Source: Microcaldota archaeon (GTDB taxonomy: Archaea > Micrarchaeota > Micrarchaeia > Anstonellales > J096). Taken from it: a stretch of 64,000 bases of DNA. The position numbers were made by a program, and so were the translations under genes. Location of the stretch: positions 1-64,000 of the forward strand of contig WAMF01000019.1 of the NCBI GenBank assembly GCA_015522475.1. Reading direction: 5' to 3'. The notes below the pieces were generated by a model. It had not been told where the DNA came from and made no database searches. It saw nothing but the letters and a program-made list of their open reading frames with translations. This document shows positions 18,868 to 27,880 of this stretch, piece by piece. Position 1 is the first letter of the stretch. Each line of letters opens with the position of its first letter.

Positions 18868-20080
18868 TCACTTCCTTGAACAGGCTTTCAACCCATACGT
18901 ATGGCCATATGTAGCCATATACAAATATAAAGACTGCCAACTCCGGCAAGTTTTCCAAACCAAGGAGCTTATCCTCAATGCCTTCTCTAACGCGATTGAC
19001 AGCATATATAGCCCAAAGAAAGGATATAACAAGGAGGGCTAAGCTCGTAGCCATAAGTGGGTCCGCAAATAGAGAGAAAAGAAAGCTCGGTATGCCCAAG
19101 CGGTCAACCCACATGTAGTTAGGTGTGGAGACGAGCTTGTATATAAGCGTCAATATGAGAATTGACGAAGGGATCATGAACATGAGGTCAAGTAACATGC
19201 CGAATATGAAAAAGTCGCCCAGCGTCACATCGAAAAGGTCTATGTGCTTCCTCAAGCGCGTCCAAAAGCCCCCTCTCACCCATCTAACCCTCTGCTTTAT
19301 GAGCTTGCCCCACGTAGGCTGCGCCCTTGTATAGACGGGAGCGTCAAGAGCTGCTTTTATCTTGTAGCCAAGGCGCTGCATGCGTATGGCTATTTCCAAA
19401 TCCTCTGTTAAGCTGCGCGGGTCAAAAAGGCCCACCTTTTCAAAAACCTCTCGCCTAAACATGCTTAAGCCGCCGGGCGTAACATATATGCTGTCCACAA
19501 GGCTCATAAGGCGCCGAAAGAAGAGGATTGTATCATACTCAAGCGCCTGCACCTTCTCCACAACTGTCTTTGGGTCGCGTATTCTTATTGTGGCAGTGAC
19601 AGCCATAGTATCGGGCTCATATGCAAAATAGGAGGCGAGCCTTCTGAATGTGTCGGCATCGACTACACTGTCAGAGTCCAGAGTCGCTATAAGCTGGCCT
19701 TTTGCCGCTTTAACACCTGTATTTTTGGCTATAGCTGCGCCCATATTCTTCTCGTGGCACAAGACATGAATAAAGAGATAGCGCTCGTACTCTTTTGCTA
19801 TAGCATAGCTGTTATCTGTAGAGGCATCGTCAACAACAAGCACTTCCAACTTATCCTTAGGATAATCGCAGTTGACAATAGCTGAGAGATTATCTCTTAT
19901 GCTTTCGCCCTCGTTGTACACGGGAATAACAACAGAAAGTGTAGGCAGCTCATCGTCGCTCAGCTCCCTAGGCTGGTAGTAGACGCGCTTGTGGTAGAGC
20001 ATGAAGAGCACAAAGAATAGCACTGTCAAATAGACAAGCACAAACACTTGACTGTATAAAAGCAAGAGGAGCAAATCCAC
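18836..20080 (-). CDS. Family 2 glycosyltransferase, membrane bound
   Basis: Processive-type GT2 similar to poly-GlcNAc or cellulose synthase-like enzymes. One N-terminal helix, then the GT-A domain: SVVIPVYNEGESI, VLVVDDASTDNS, the DxD in ATLDSDSVVDADTF, TEDLEIAIRMQRLGYKI and QRVRWVRGGF (the QxxRW motif), followed by three or four membrane helices. Substrate is unknown; a role in surface polysaccharide or protein glycosylation is likely. GTG 20080 is leaderless, with TTTTTAAA about 22 nt upstream. Confidence 0.92.
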   Translation of the reverse strand: MDLLLLLLYSQVFVLVYLTVLFFVLFMLYHKRVYYQPRELSDDELPTLSVVIPVYNEGESIRDNLSAIVNCDYPKDKLEVLVVDDASTDNSYAIAKEYERYLFIHVLCHEKNMGAAIAKNTGVKAAKGQLIATLDSDSVVDADTFRRLASYFAYEPDTMAVTATIRIRDPKTVVEKVQALEYDTILFFRRLMSLVDSIYVTPGGLSMFRREVFEKVGLFDPRSLTEDLEIAIRMQRLGYKIKAALDAPVYTRAQPTWGKLIKQRVRWVRGGFWTRLRKHIDLFDVTLGDFFIFGMLLDLMFMIPSSILILTLIYKLVSTPNYMWVDRLGIPSFLFSLFADPLMATSLALLVISFLWAIYAVNRVREGIEDKLLGLENLPELAVFIFVYGYIWPYVWVESLFKEVIGYERRWETR

Positions 20081-20264
20081 GCAACTCTATAAAGACGGAG
20101 CCTTTAAAAAGGCACTCGAAGAGCTGAAGAGCGAGCAGATGCGCAAAGAAGAATAGAGGAGCGAGGCTAGTGACAAACAAATAGATGGCGGAGCTGGATG
20201 GAGTGCTAAGTAAGGAAAGGCTAAGAATACAGCGACTGATTGAATGCACTGAGGCAGAATAGGT

Positions 20265-20288
20265 CTGCACAGCCAAGCCCATGTGCAG
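20265..20288 (+). other. 7 bp hairpin upstream of thiolase
   Basis: CTGCACA (20265-20271) and TGTGCAG (20282-20288) form a perfect stem with a 10 nt loop in the 279 bp gap between glycosyltransferase and thiolase, upstream of the thiolase TATA box. Function unknown; no other feature is seen in this gap. Confidence 0.3.
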
Positions 20289-20359
20289 CTAGTTTTGAGT
20301 TGGCAATAGCCGAAAGGCGAGGGTGGAGCTTTTTAAGTGCTTGCCCAAAAACCACTGCC

Positions 20360-21532
20360 ATGGCAGAAAGAAGAAGGGTTGCTATTATAGGTGTTGGATT
20401 CTCACGCTTCGGCGAACGATGGGACAAGGGGCTAAGAGATCTAGCCTTAGAAGCAGGCGTAAACGCTATAATGGACGCTGGCTTGAAAGGCGAGCAGATA
20501 GATGCTGGCTACGTTGGCAACATGGGTGGCGGAGCACTTACAGGACAGGAGCACTTGGGCTCACTCCTAGCTGATTACTTAGGCTTAAACCCCATACCCA
20601 TAACACGTGTCGAAGCTGCTTGTGCCAGCGGGGGCGTAGCCTTAAGGCAGGGTTATATGGCTGTAGCTAGCGGCATGCACGATATTGTCGTCGTGGGCGG
20701 CGTGGAGAAGATGACGGATTTAAACACAGCCCAAGTCACAGAAGTGCTAGGGGGAGCAGGTGACCAAGAATGGGAGCTCTTCTTAGGAGCGACATTCCCC
20801 GCTCTTTATGCGCTCATAGCACGCGCCTATATGGAGAAGTTCGGCGCCACTGAAAAAGAGTTAGCTGCTGTAGCCGTTAAAAACCACAAACACGGCGCAA
20901 TGGTGCCCTACGCCCAATACAGGCGCGAGATAAGCTTAGAGGCGGTGCTTAACAGCAAGCCCGTGGCCTCTCCCCTTAAGGTATTTGACTGCTCGCCCAT
21001 AAGTGACGGTTCTGCAGCTGTTATTCTAGCGCCGCTTGACGAGGCTTATAGCTATGCAAAGGAGCCTGTGGAAATAGTGGCTAGTGCACATGCAACAGAT
21101 ACTATAGCACTTCACGACAGGGAAAGCCTCGTAGAGCTGAAGGCAACAAAGGTTGCTGCAGAAAAGGCCTATAAACAAGCGGGCATCTCTGCCAAAGACA
21201 TTGATGTAGCGGAAGTCCACGACTGCTTTACAATAGCTGAAATTCTAGCCATAGAAGACCTCGGCTTCTTCCCAAAAGGCGAAGGAGGTAAAGCCACGCT
21301 TGAAGGCAGAACAACATTCGGCGGGGACGTCGTCATAAACACAAGCGGCGGCTTAAAGGCAGCGGGCCATCCTGTGGGTGCAACAGGCGTCAAACAGGCA
21401 GGAGAAATAGCCCTCCAACTAAGGGGCGACGCTGGCGAAAGGCAAGTGAAGGATGCGCGCTTCGGCCTTACGCATAACGTTGGAGGAAGCGGAGGCACAG
21501 CTGTTGTCCATATTATGAAGAAAGTAGAGTGA
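20360..21532 (+). CDS. Acetyl-CoA acetyltransferase (archaeal thiolase)
   Basis: Condenses two acetyl-CoA to acetoacetyl-CoA, first step of the mevalonate route to archaeal lipids, or acts in thiolysis. Active-site cysteine in RVEAACASGGVAL, the HDCFTIAEI motif and the C-terminal GGLKAAGHPVGATGVKQ and GGSGGTAVV loops are all intact. 390 residues. ATG 20360 is chosen because CTTTTTAAG lies 26 bp upstream; the frame is open further upstream without conserved sequence. Neither a DUF35 OB-fold partner nor HMG-CoA synthase is adjacent, unlike in many archaea. Confidence 0.93.
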   Translation: MAERRRVAIIGVGFSRFGERWDKGLRDLALEAGVNAIMDAGLKGEQIDAGYVGNMGGGALTGQEHLGSLLADYLGLNPIPITRVEAACASGGVALRQGYMAVASGMHDIVVVGGVEKMTDLNTAQVTEVLGGAGDQEWELFLGATFPALYALIARAYMEKFGATEKELAAVAVKNHKHGAMVPYAQYRREISLEAVLNSKPVASPLKVFDCSPISDGSAAVILAPLDEAYSYAKEPVEIVASAHATDTIALHDRESLVELKATKVAAEKAYKQAGISAKDIDVAEVHDCFTIAEILAIEDLGFFPKGEGGKATLEGRTTFGGDVVINTSGGLKAAGHPVGATGVKQAGEIALQLRGDAGERQVKDARFGLTHNVGGSGGTAVVHIMKKVE

Positions 21533-21541
21533 GAAGTAGCT

Positions 21542-21559
21542 GCCTCCGAGAGAGGAGGC
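21542..21559 (+). terminator. GC hairpin after thiolase
   Basis: GCCTCC and GGAGGC pair across a 6 nt loop, starting 10 bp after the thiolase stop. No T-run follows directly, so it may be an RNA stabiliser rather than a terminator. The rest of the gap to 21783 is AT-rich with no gene seen. Confidence 0.35.
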
Positions 21560-21783
21560 GCGACGTCGACGTGAGCTCCAACAGTTGGGATGCCTGCTTG
21601 AATTAAGCCAATTAAGCCTGTTAACAGTATTGATATTAAAATGGCAGAACAAACAGTAAAAGAGAAAAAGAGGAACTAAGGCCGCGCTATAAAAGACAAA
21701 AGAACAAAAATAAAAAAGGGATCAAAGGCCTAACAGACCTCTCCCAATTTTAAGTACTCAGTCATTGCACTCATTGTTCAGTA

Positions 21784-22221
21784 TCAAGCCCACTGCTCCA
21801 CAAAGTTGCCTATGAAGGGGATTTTGTACATCTCTCCCTTATACACCTTGTAGAGGAGGAAGAGCCAGTACACAAACACGCCCAAGAAGTAGAGCAATGA
21901 AATAAGTCCCATTATTAGAGCTAAAGCACCACCAACTGCTGGAATAAAGCCCAAGATCAAAGTGATTATCCAAAGCCCAATATCTACGATAATAGTTCCC
22001 CATCCAAAGGCAGTTGCCTGCAAGCTGTGAAAGCGTGTAAAGCGGTCGTTCTTGTCTGCTACAAAGTAGAAGACAAAGCCTATCAAGCTGAAAACGTATG
22101 CCAACAGAGACAAAAGAATGCTGTTGCTCTTGCTGGAGGAGCTGCTCTTGCTCGGCAAAGAAGCTCCACTTTTGGCTTGCGCCTTTGCACCTCCTTTTGT
22201 CTTTCCTTTCTTATCTGCCAT
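21784..22221 (-). CDS. DUF4870-type membrane protein (paralogue 1)
   Basis: About 145 residues with a Lys/Ser/Ala-rich cytoplasmic leader and four membrane helices. The conserved VFYFVADKNDRFTRFHSLQA segment is the hallmark of DUF4870/Tic20-like proteins. The start is set at ATG 22221 by GGAGGTGAATTT just upstream; a longer frame reaches 22257. A GTTTTATAAAC box lies upstream. Function unknown. A second copy follows upstream at 22505. Confidence 0.85.
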   Translation of the reverse strand: MADKKGKTKGGAKAQAKSGASLPSKSSSSSKSNSILLSLLAYVFSLIGFVFYFVADKNDRFTRFHSLQATAFGWGTIIVDIGLWIITLILGFIPAVGGALALIMGLISLLYFLGVFVYWLFLLYKVYKGEMYKIPFIGNFVEQWA

Positions 22222-22504
22222 AAATTCACCTCCGAACATAAATTTAAGATGTTTCAAAGAGAACGTTTATAAAACTTCCTTTTGTCTTTCTGCCACACAT
22301 CAGGCACTTACTGAGAAGGCAAAGAGAGTGAAAAGAAAACGCGGAAAGGCAGAGGAGGAAAGAAGGAATAGAGAGTAAAGAGAGTAAAAAGTAGAGGGGA
22401 GAAAGAAAATGCCGAAATAAAAAAGAAAAAGCTGTTGATCTGCTGTTGCTTGTGTTTGTGTGGCCAACGTTTAGGCTGATTTATCGGCTGCTTTATCGAT
22501 TATA

Positions 22505-22867
22505 TTAGCTAGACCACTTATCTGCCCAGGCACCGACAAGCCAAGCCTTGTAAAGCTCTCCAACAACCACCTTGTACAGTATGTAAAGCCAATATATAAG
22601 ATACACCAGCATAATTAAAAGGTCTAGTAGGCCTATGATTGGTGCTGCGCCGGGTATAAATGCAAACAAGCCCACAACAAACACAACGACGAACACTTCT
22701 ATAGAGAAAAGCGTTGCCTGTATGCTGTGGAATCGCAGGAACTTGTTCTTCCTGTCTGCTACAAAGTACAGCAAGAAACCGAATATGCCTAGAAGGTACG
22801 CTATTATCGCTAACACCTTATCTCCTCCCGATGGTTGGGAGGCAGCTGCTTTTTTACCGTCAGCCAT
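22505..22867 (-). CDS. DUF4870-type membrane protein (paralogue 2)
   Basis: 120 residues with the same architecture as its neighbour and the motif LLYFVADRKNKFLRFHSIQA. The start is ATG 22867 after GGTGAAACC. It diverges from the TM-helix protein at 22937 through a shared TTTATAAA box. The two DUF4870 genes are tandem but each has its own promoter. Confidence 0.85.
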   Translation of the reverse strand: MADGKKAAASQPSGGDKVLAIIAYLLGIFGFLLYFVADRKNKFLRFHSIQATLFSIEVFVVVFVVGLFAFIPGAAPIIGLLDLLIMLVYLIYWLYILYKVVVGELYKAWLVGAWADKWSS

Positions 22868-22898
22868 GGTTTCACCAAGAGAACGTGGATTAAGAAAG

Positions 22899-22906
22899 TT
22901 TATAAA
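22899..22906. promoter_or_regulatory. Shared palindromic TATA box, DUF4870 / TM-helix protein
   Basis: TTTATAAA is a perfect palindrome. Its centre lies about 35 bp from both start codons (22867 and 22937), leaving symmetrical leaders of about 9 nt that each contain GGTGA. Confidence 0.65.
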
Positions 22907-22936
22907 TCTTACCATTCAATTCTCGTTGGTGAGAAA

Positions 22937-23653
22937 ATGGATCCCACTGTACTTATAACGACGACATTTATGCAAGGTCTGATCCTTGCTGTCGGTTTTG
23001 TAGTATTCCTTGTGTTGGGTGCAATCATAGCATGGATTGCTGGCCTCATAATAAGAAAGTTATCTGCGATGGCTCGGCTTGAGAAATACATAGAAGAAGC
23101 GGGCTTAAAGGAAGCGTTGCTTGGCTTTACGCTCACGGATCTCATTGCATGGACAACTGAACTATACATATTGCTACTAACGCTGGCCATAGGTGGAGAT
23201 TGGGTTAAGCTCAGTTCACTCACGCAGTGGTCCATGGCGGGCTTGCTTTATCTTTCATCTGCAGTTCAAGGCCTCGCAATACTCGTCGTGGGCTTATTCA
23301 TAGGCGAGTATATAAGCGACAGAATAAAGGAGAGTGGCATATTTGGAGCAGGTTTTTGGGGCATACTTACTGAGATCTTCATAGCCTACAATGCGCTTGT
23401 TTTGGCTTTACCCGCCATTTTGCCAGAGGTGGATACCTCCTTATTAAAGTGGAGCTTCATGCTGTTCATAGGAGCTGTGCTTTTAGCGCTGGCTATAGCA
23501 GGAGGCATAGCATTTGGCTTTGGCCTCAACAGAGTCATAGAGAAAATCTCCCTTTCATATGAGAAGGACATAGAAGAGGCCATATTCGGCAAGAGCAGTC
23601 CATCGAAGACAAACGCTGGTGGAAGAGCTAGAGGCAAGAAAAGGAGAAGGTGA
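22937..23653 (+). CDS. TM-helix repeat protein, mechanosensitive-channel-like
   Basis: 238 residues with four or five hydrophobic helices (about 8-35, 63-80, 95-115, 140-160, 170-195) and a cytoplasmic Lys/Arg-rich tail. The pattern of paired helices with IRKLSAMARLEKYIEEAGL linking them resembles the conserved TM-helix region found in MscS-related proteins, but no MscS beta domain follows. The start is ATG 22937, preceded by GGTGAGAAA. Probably a small channel or membrane scaffold; inference only. Confidence 0.75.
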   Translation: MDPTVLITTTFMQGLILAVGFVVFLVLGAIIAWIAGLIIRKLSAMARLEKYIEEAGLKEALLGFTLTDLIAWTTELYILLLTLAIGGDWVKLSSLTQWSMAGLLYLSSAVQGLAILVVGLFIGEYISDRIKESGIFGAGFWGILTEIFIAYNALVLALPAILPEVDTSLLKWSFMLFIGAVLLALAIAGGIAFGFGLNRVIEKISLSYEKDIEEAIFGKSSPSKTNAGGRARGKKRRR

Positions 23654-23695
23654 GGTTTTTAAAGGGTAGAGCTCAATAAGGAAAGAGGTGGAAGA

Positions 23696-23950
23696 ATGGT
23701 GAAGTATCTGCTTGCCAAGCAAATAACTGGAAAAATGGTTATAACCAACGAGGGCGAGGACTTTGGTAGAGTCGTAGATGTAAATGTGAACGAGCTTACA
23801 GGAGAGCTGGAAGACCTTGTCATAGATCCAAATCCAGACAACCCCATGATAGAAAAGCTTAGAGTGGAAGATGACTACGTGCTCATCCCCTTCAACAGTG
23901 TCCTAGCTGTGGGTGACTACGTTATTGTAGACAAAAGGCACCTTCTCTGA
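23696..23950 (+). CDS. PRC-barrel domain protein
   Basis: 84 residues. A small beta-barrel: ITGKMVITNEGEDFGRVVDVNVNELTG, then DYVLIPFNSVLAVGDYVIVD, as in stand-alone archaeal PRC-barrel proteins linked to RNA processing or cell division. AAAGAGGTGGAAGA precedes the ATG, 42 bp after the TM-helix gene. Function of the stand-alone form is not established here. Confidence 0.88.
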   Translation: MVKYLLAKQITGKMVITNEGEDFGRVVDVNVNELTGELEDLVIDPNPDNPMIEKLRVEDDYVLIPFNSVLAVGDYVIVDKRHLL

Positions 23951-23977
23951 TCCTCTATTTTAGCTTTCTGATTTTTT

Positions 23978-24655
23978 ATGATTATTGCAGGCATAGACGA
24001 GGCTGGAAGGGGTGCGCTCATAGGCCCCCTTGTCGTAGCCTTTTTTTCCATACCAAAAGAAAAAGAGACTGCGCTGGTTAAGCTCTGTCTTAAAGATTCT
24101 AAACAGCTCTCGCCCAAACAGCGCTCATATCTTTATCGCCGTCTAAAAGAGCTAGGCTCATTTGAAGTGGTCAAGCTGCAGCCAACACAGATAGACATGA
24201 GAAACATAAACAAGTTAGAGCTTTCAGTCATAGAAAAGCTCGTCGAGAAACACAAACCCGGTAGGCTTTTTGTAGATTGTTTTGTCAAAGACTGCTCTTC
24301 CATTCACTTTCCCGGCGTCGACGTCATAGCAGAGTATAAAGCAGACGAGCGCTATCCTATTGTGTCCGCAGCTAGCATTATAGCAAAGGTCGTCAGAGAT
24401 GCTGAAATAAGAAAGCTCCGCGAGAGGTTTGGCGATTTTGGCAGCGGCTACCCCTCAGACGAGAAAACCGTAAGCTTCGTCAAGGAACATCTTAAAGAGC
24501 TCGAAGCAGCCCATGCCATAAGAACAAAGTGGGACACGTACAAGAGGCTAGCTCACAAACCCAAGCAGAGCTCTCTCACAGGGCTTTTAGAAGAGCAAGA
24601 GCAAAAAGAACAACACACAAAGAAGCAAAATGAAAAGAATAAAAAGAAGAATTAA
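23978..24655 (+). CDS. rnhB: Ribonuclease HII
   Basis: Cuts the RNA strand of RNA-DNA hybrids and single ribonucleotides in DNA. Catalytic residues appear in IAGIDEAGRGALIGPLVV (Asp-Glu), GRLFVDCFV (Asp) and DERYPIVSAASIIAKVVRD (Asp), with the GSGYPSDEKT loop. 225 residues; the last about 25 are a Gln/Lys/Glu/Asn tail outside the fold. Confidence 0.95.
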   Translation: MIIAGIDEAGRGALIGPLVVAFFSIPKEKETALVKLCLKDSKQLSPKQRSYLYRRLKELGSFEVVKLQPTQIDMRNINKLELSVIEKLVEKHKPGRLFVDCFVKDCSSIHFPGVDVIAEYKADERYPIVSAASIIAKVVRDAEIRKLRERFGDFGSGYPSDEKTVSFVKEHLKELEAAHAIRTKWDTYKRLAHKPKQSSLTGLLEEQEQKEQHTKKQNEKNKKKN

Positions 24656-24699
24656 ATAAACGACCGGAGAGGGAAACAAAAAAGAGGGGGAGTGGAAGA

Positions 24700-25164
24700 A
24701 TGAAAAAAACATACTTAAGCAATAAAGAAATCCGGGCCTTGGAAGAAAAGCTGCCCTTTAAGCTGGGAAAAGGCAGGGCCGTTTATTGGTTAGAGCATCC
24801 AAAAGGTAAGGTACTTATCATAGACAACATACCGGCTTTTTTCGAATACGAAAATAAGCTCCTACCGACTTTGGCCTTAATCATGGAGACGGGGGAAGAG
24901 TTCCCTGCTATTTATGTAGACAGAGGCGCAATACCTTATGTAGCTAAAGGAGCCGACGTAATGCGCCCGGGCATAACGCAAATAGGTGGGGATGTTAAAA
25001 AAGGAAAAGTCGTCGTTGTAAGAGACTCTGCGCATGGCCAAGCCCTCGCTGTAGGCTTAGCCTATTTAGATGGAGATGCTATGCAAGCTAGCAAGAAAGG
25101 CAAGATGGTTAAAACGCTGCACCACGTCGGCGATTGGATATGGCGCATGTATAGGGGCCCGTAG
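24700..25164 (+). CDS. PUA domain RNA-binding protein (MCT-1/Tma20-like)
   Basis: 154 residues with an N-terminal DUF1947-type domain and a C-terminal PUA domain: AIPYVAKGADVMRPGITQIGGDVKKGKVVVV, followed by AVGLAYLDGDAMQASKKGKMVKTLHHVGDWIW. It resembles the archaeal homologues of MCT-1, which bind the small ribosomal subunit. GGGGGAGTGG precedes the ATG. It converges with thpR at 25177. Confidence 0.9.
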   Translation: MKKTYLSNKEIRALEEKLPFKLGKGRAVYWLEHPKGKVLIIDNIPAFFEYENKLLPTLALIMETGEEFPAIYVDRGAIPYVAKGADVMRPGITQIGGDVKKGKVVVVRDSAHGQALAVGLAYLDGDAMQASKKGKMVKTLHHVGDWIWRMYRGP

Positions 25165-25176
25165 AAGTAATAAGTA

Positions 25177-25719
25177 TTAATCTGTCAATCGGCCGTCGCC
25201 CAACTCAATTACAGAGATGGGCTCATATATGGGGCCTTGGCGCGTGAGCATGCTCTTGTAAAGAGTTAAGTGGTCAACGGCAAAGCTGCCAAACACGTCG
25301 TTTTTGTGCCTCTCTAAAAACGCTTTAAGGTCTGCTTTGCATTTAACCCTGGCAAGCGTTAAATGGCAATGATCTGCGCACTTTCCCTTCATGCGCGTCT
25401 GGCAAGCGGCTTTAGCAAGCTCTTCACATCCTTCTATACCTATCCACACAACGCGCACATAAGAAGGCGAGGGAAACACACCCACAGAGCTAAGCACTAT
25501 TGTCGTTCTTTTGAGCACCTTTTCTTGCTCCGCCTTTTCCTTCAAGTCTTCAATTATAGAATCAGCTGCTTCTTTACTTATCTCTCCGTAGAAGTTAAGC
25601 GTTATGTGCATGTTCTCAGGCTGAACAAGCCGCATGCATTTCGTTGGCAGCTCCTTCTGAAGAGCTAAAGCCTTCTGCTTCAGCTCTTGAGGCACATCTA
25701 TGGCCAAGAAGGCGCGCAT
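25177..25719 (-). CDS. thpR: RNA 2',3'-cyclic phosphodiesterase (2'-5' RNA ligase family)
   Basis: Hydrolyses 2',3'-cyclic phosphate RNA ends. Two HxTx motifs are present: HITLNFYG and HLTLARVK. 180 residues from ATG 25719 (MRAFLAIDVPQEL), which is the family N-terminus and follows GGGGGAATAA; the longer frame to 25818 adds non-conserved sequence. Confidence 0.92.
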   Translation of the reverse strand: MRAFLAIDVPQELKQKALALQKELPTKCMRLVQPENMHITLNFYGEISKEAADSIIEDLKEKAEQEKVLKRTTIVLSSVGVFPSPSYVRVVWIGIEGCEELAKAACQTRMKGKCADHCHLTLARVKCKADLKAFLERHKNDVFGSFAVDHLTLYKSMLTRQGPIYEPISVIELGDGRLTD

Positions 25720-25872
25720 ATCTTTATTCCCCCATCCAAGCAGGCCTGAGCAGCGTCGATGAAGCAAATAAAGCCAGACGAGATAAAAAGGAAAAAAGGC
25801 AAAGCTGCGTTGCTGCATCTGCTCTTTTGTTGGCAGTTCTTTTTGCCATCGATTAGTTGCTTAGCTGATAGA

Positions 25873-27084
25873 TTAGCTGCTGACACTTGTGTTTTCGCCC
25901 GACGAGCTCTCGTTGGCTGTTGAGTTGTTTGCTGAAGTGATGTTGCCAGTGCCAGTGGCGCTGCTGTTTGTGGCATTAGCATTGTTCATGTGAAACGCTT
26001 CATGGCAGCGCTCTTTCATCGTCTCGTTTAGCATTAGATTGCAAGCACTCTCGTCGCCTTTGCTAGCGGCATAGTTTGCTAAACACTTATCTATATCTTT
26101 AGCGTGATAGCATATAGCAGCTAGATTGTTGTCTATGGCTATAGCCCTTATTTGTGGGTCTTGTCCTTCTTGAATGCCTTGAACAATGTGTTGCCAATGA
26201 TTGAATAGGCCTTCGTAATCTATCTCGCTGATTTTTGGCATTGCAGGCATAGAGGAGAGGTTGCTTATATTGACAATCCACGTGCTCTCATTGTGGAAGA
26301 CACCAGCAAAGGTGTAGGCCTTGTTGAAGTAATAGATGTAATGCTTATCGAGGCAGAGCGTGCTTTTGTAGTGTATGCCAATAAGGGGTGTGTGCGTCGG
26401 AAGATTCATCTCGTCTAGCACTTTAACGGGCAATTCCTCGAAGGAATAGTTGTATATATAACAAGTGGCATTGGGTGCCGAGTAAGCGGGCTCGAGGCCA
26501 TAATCTGAGGGATTGTAGGGCTTAATAGCTTCGATGTGGAGAGCGTTGTTTTCAGCTAGAACCTTTATGTCCTTCAAGTAGCTCTTCATAAAGAAGGCCA
26601 TCTCGTTGCCCGGCAATGAAGCAATAACAGTGTATTTATAGGGATCGCCACAAGCCTCTGCCGAATCGTTTGAATAAAGCCTAAAACAACCAACGCTGAG
26701 ATTACCTTCATGTATAAACTTGGCCTCGTACAGCCAATAGGGATCGACGAGATCTACCAAAAGGTCCTTGCCATTCTTGACTATGGAAAGCTTACGATTA
26801 ATCACTTGGGTGGAAGCTGTCCCATTCTTGCTTAGAATAACCTCCTTCTTGGATATATTGTAAGTGGAGAAGGGCTCAAAGTCCTCTAAGGCTGCCATAA
26901 AGGCTTCGACGTTCTTGGACATCTTGCCCACTTCGCCCTCACCCTCTGATGAGCCGTGCATGTAAGGCGCTAGAACGATGTAGGCAAGACCTACCAATAC
27001 AATCGTGGAAATCGCTATTATAGCATACCACTTTACTGTTTCGTTATCCATGGAGCTAGCTCCACTTCTTTTTTCAGCTGACAT
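25873..27084 (-). CDS. Membrane-anchored extracellular protein, unknown
   Basis: 403 residues. One N-terminal membrane helix (about 19-39, WYAIIAISTIVLVGLAYIVLAPYM) anchors a large outer domain with many N-x-S/T sites and about ten cysteines, including paired ones near the C-terminus (CYHAKDIDKCLANYAASKGD, then CNLM and CHEAFH). The last 35 residues are Asn/Ser/Thr/Gly rich, likely a glycosylated spacer. No family is recognised. Leaderless start with TGTTTTTAAC about 26 bp upstream. Confidence 0.8.
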   Translation of the reverse strand: MSAEKRSGASSMDNETVKWYAIIAISTIVLVGLAYIVLAPYMHGSSEGEGEVGKMSKNVEAFMAALEDFEPFSTYNISKKEVILSKNGTASTQVINRKLSIVKNGKDLLVDLVDPYWLYEAKFIHEGNLSVGCFRLYSNDSAEACGDPYKYTVIASLPGNEMAFFMKSYLKDIKVLAENNALHIEAIKPYNPSDYGLEPAYSAPNATCYIYNYSFEELPVKVLDEMNLPTHTPLIGIHYKSTLCLDKHYIYYFNKAYTFAGVFHNESTWIVNISNLSSMPAMPKISEIDYEGLFNHWQHIVQGIQEGQDPQIRAIAIDNNLAAICYHAKDIDKCLANYAASKGDESACNLMLNETMKERCHEAFHMNNANATNSSATGTGNITSANNSTANESSSGENTSVSS

Positions 27085-27211
27085 GGAGCTAATCTGCTAG
27101 CAAAACAGTTAAAAACATAGGCCATGAAGCGAAGAGGGGGCAAAGAGAGTGAAATGAGAGGATAAAACTTAAGTAACACTCAATTTTATAAACTCTCCTT
27201 CTATAGGTTAT

Positions 27212-27772
27212 ATGGGCACAAGCAAAGAACAAGTTTCTCTTCAGATAAAAGAGCAAAAGAAGGCTCTATTAAATGCCGCAAAAAACACCGTAGGAGTAAG
27301 AAAAGTAACAGAGGGTAAGCGGTCTTTCTTTGATTGGGAGCCAATAGAGGAAAGCCAACTCAAAAACGCTCGCACAAACAGCATTATAGATCACGCGGGA
27401 TATGCTCCCCTCCAACATGCACGTGAAAGAGCGTTTAGCAAAATCCTCGCTAGTATAGAAGACCTTTTTGAAAATCGAGATAGAGTAAAAGACATATCTA
27501 CAACGTCTAGAGACGCAAAGACATTTGATTACCATGCAAGCTTTGCAAGGCTCGTCGTAGATTGGATGCTCGGAGAAGTAAGTGAAGCAAAGGAGCTGGA
27601 GAAGAGAATCAAAGCAATTGTAAGGGCTGCTTGGGAAAACGGCACGCCCATAAACACGAATACAACATGGTGGATGCACATATTAAGCGACGTGAAGGGT
27701 GCTATTGAAGAAGAGAGAAGAAAAGAAAAATACATGAATAAAAAGCGGGCTCGAGGGGATTCGAACCCCTGA
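27212..27772 (+). CDS. Unknown protein ending inside an antisense tRNA gene
   Basis: 186 residues, largely helical and charged, no motif recognised. Leaderless ATG 27212 lies 25 bp after an ATTTTATAAAC box. The last nine codons run through the 3' end of the tRNA-Lys gene on the other strand, giving the C-terminus RARGDSNP. The overlap is 27 nt. Confidence 0.65.
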   Translation: MGTSKEQVSLQIKEQKKALLNAAKNTVGVRKVTEGKRSFFDWEPIEESQLKNARTNSIIDHAGYAPLQHARERAFSKILASIEDLFENRDRVKDISTTSRDAKTFDYHASFARLVVDWMLGEVSEAKELEKRIKAIVRAAWENGTPINTNTTWWMHILSDVKGAIEEERRKEKYMNKKRARGDSNP

Positions 27773-27820
27773 CCCCCCGGTTAAGAGCCGGGTGCTCTAA
27801 CCAGGCTGAGCTACGAGCCC
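27746..27820 (-). tRNA. tRNA-Lys (CTT)
   Basis: 75 nt cloverleaf. Acceptor GGGCTCG/CGAGCCC, D stem GCTC/GAGC, anticodon stem CCCGG/CCGGG with loop CTCTTAA, T stem AGGGG/CCCCT with TTCGAAT loop, discriminator G. No intron and no encoded CCA. CTTTTTATT follows as a probable terminator. Confidence 0.97.
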
Positions 27821-27880
27821 AAACAAAATAGGCTTAATTGCGTTCCTCTTATCCACCAAACTCTTATTAAAGCTTCCTTT

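Noticed and set aside
20083-20155. Protein-like run LYKDGAFKKALEELKSEQMR on the plus strand
   Set aside because: It has no in-frame start after a stop and covers the glycosyltransferase promoter; probably chance.
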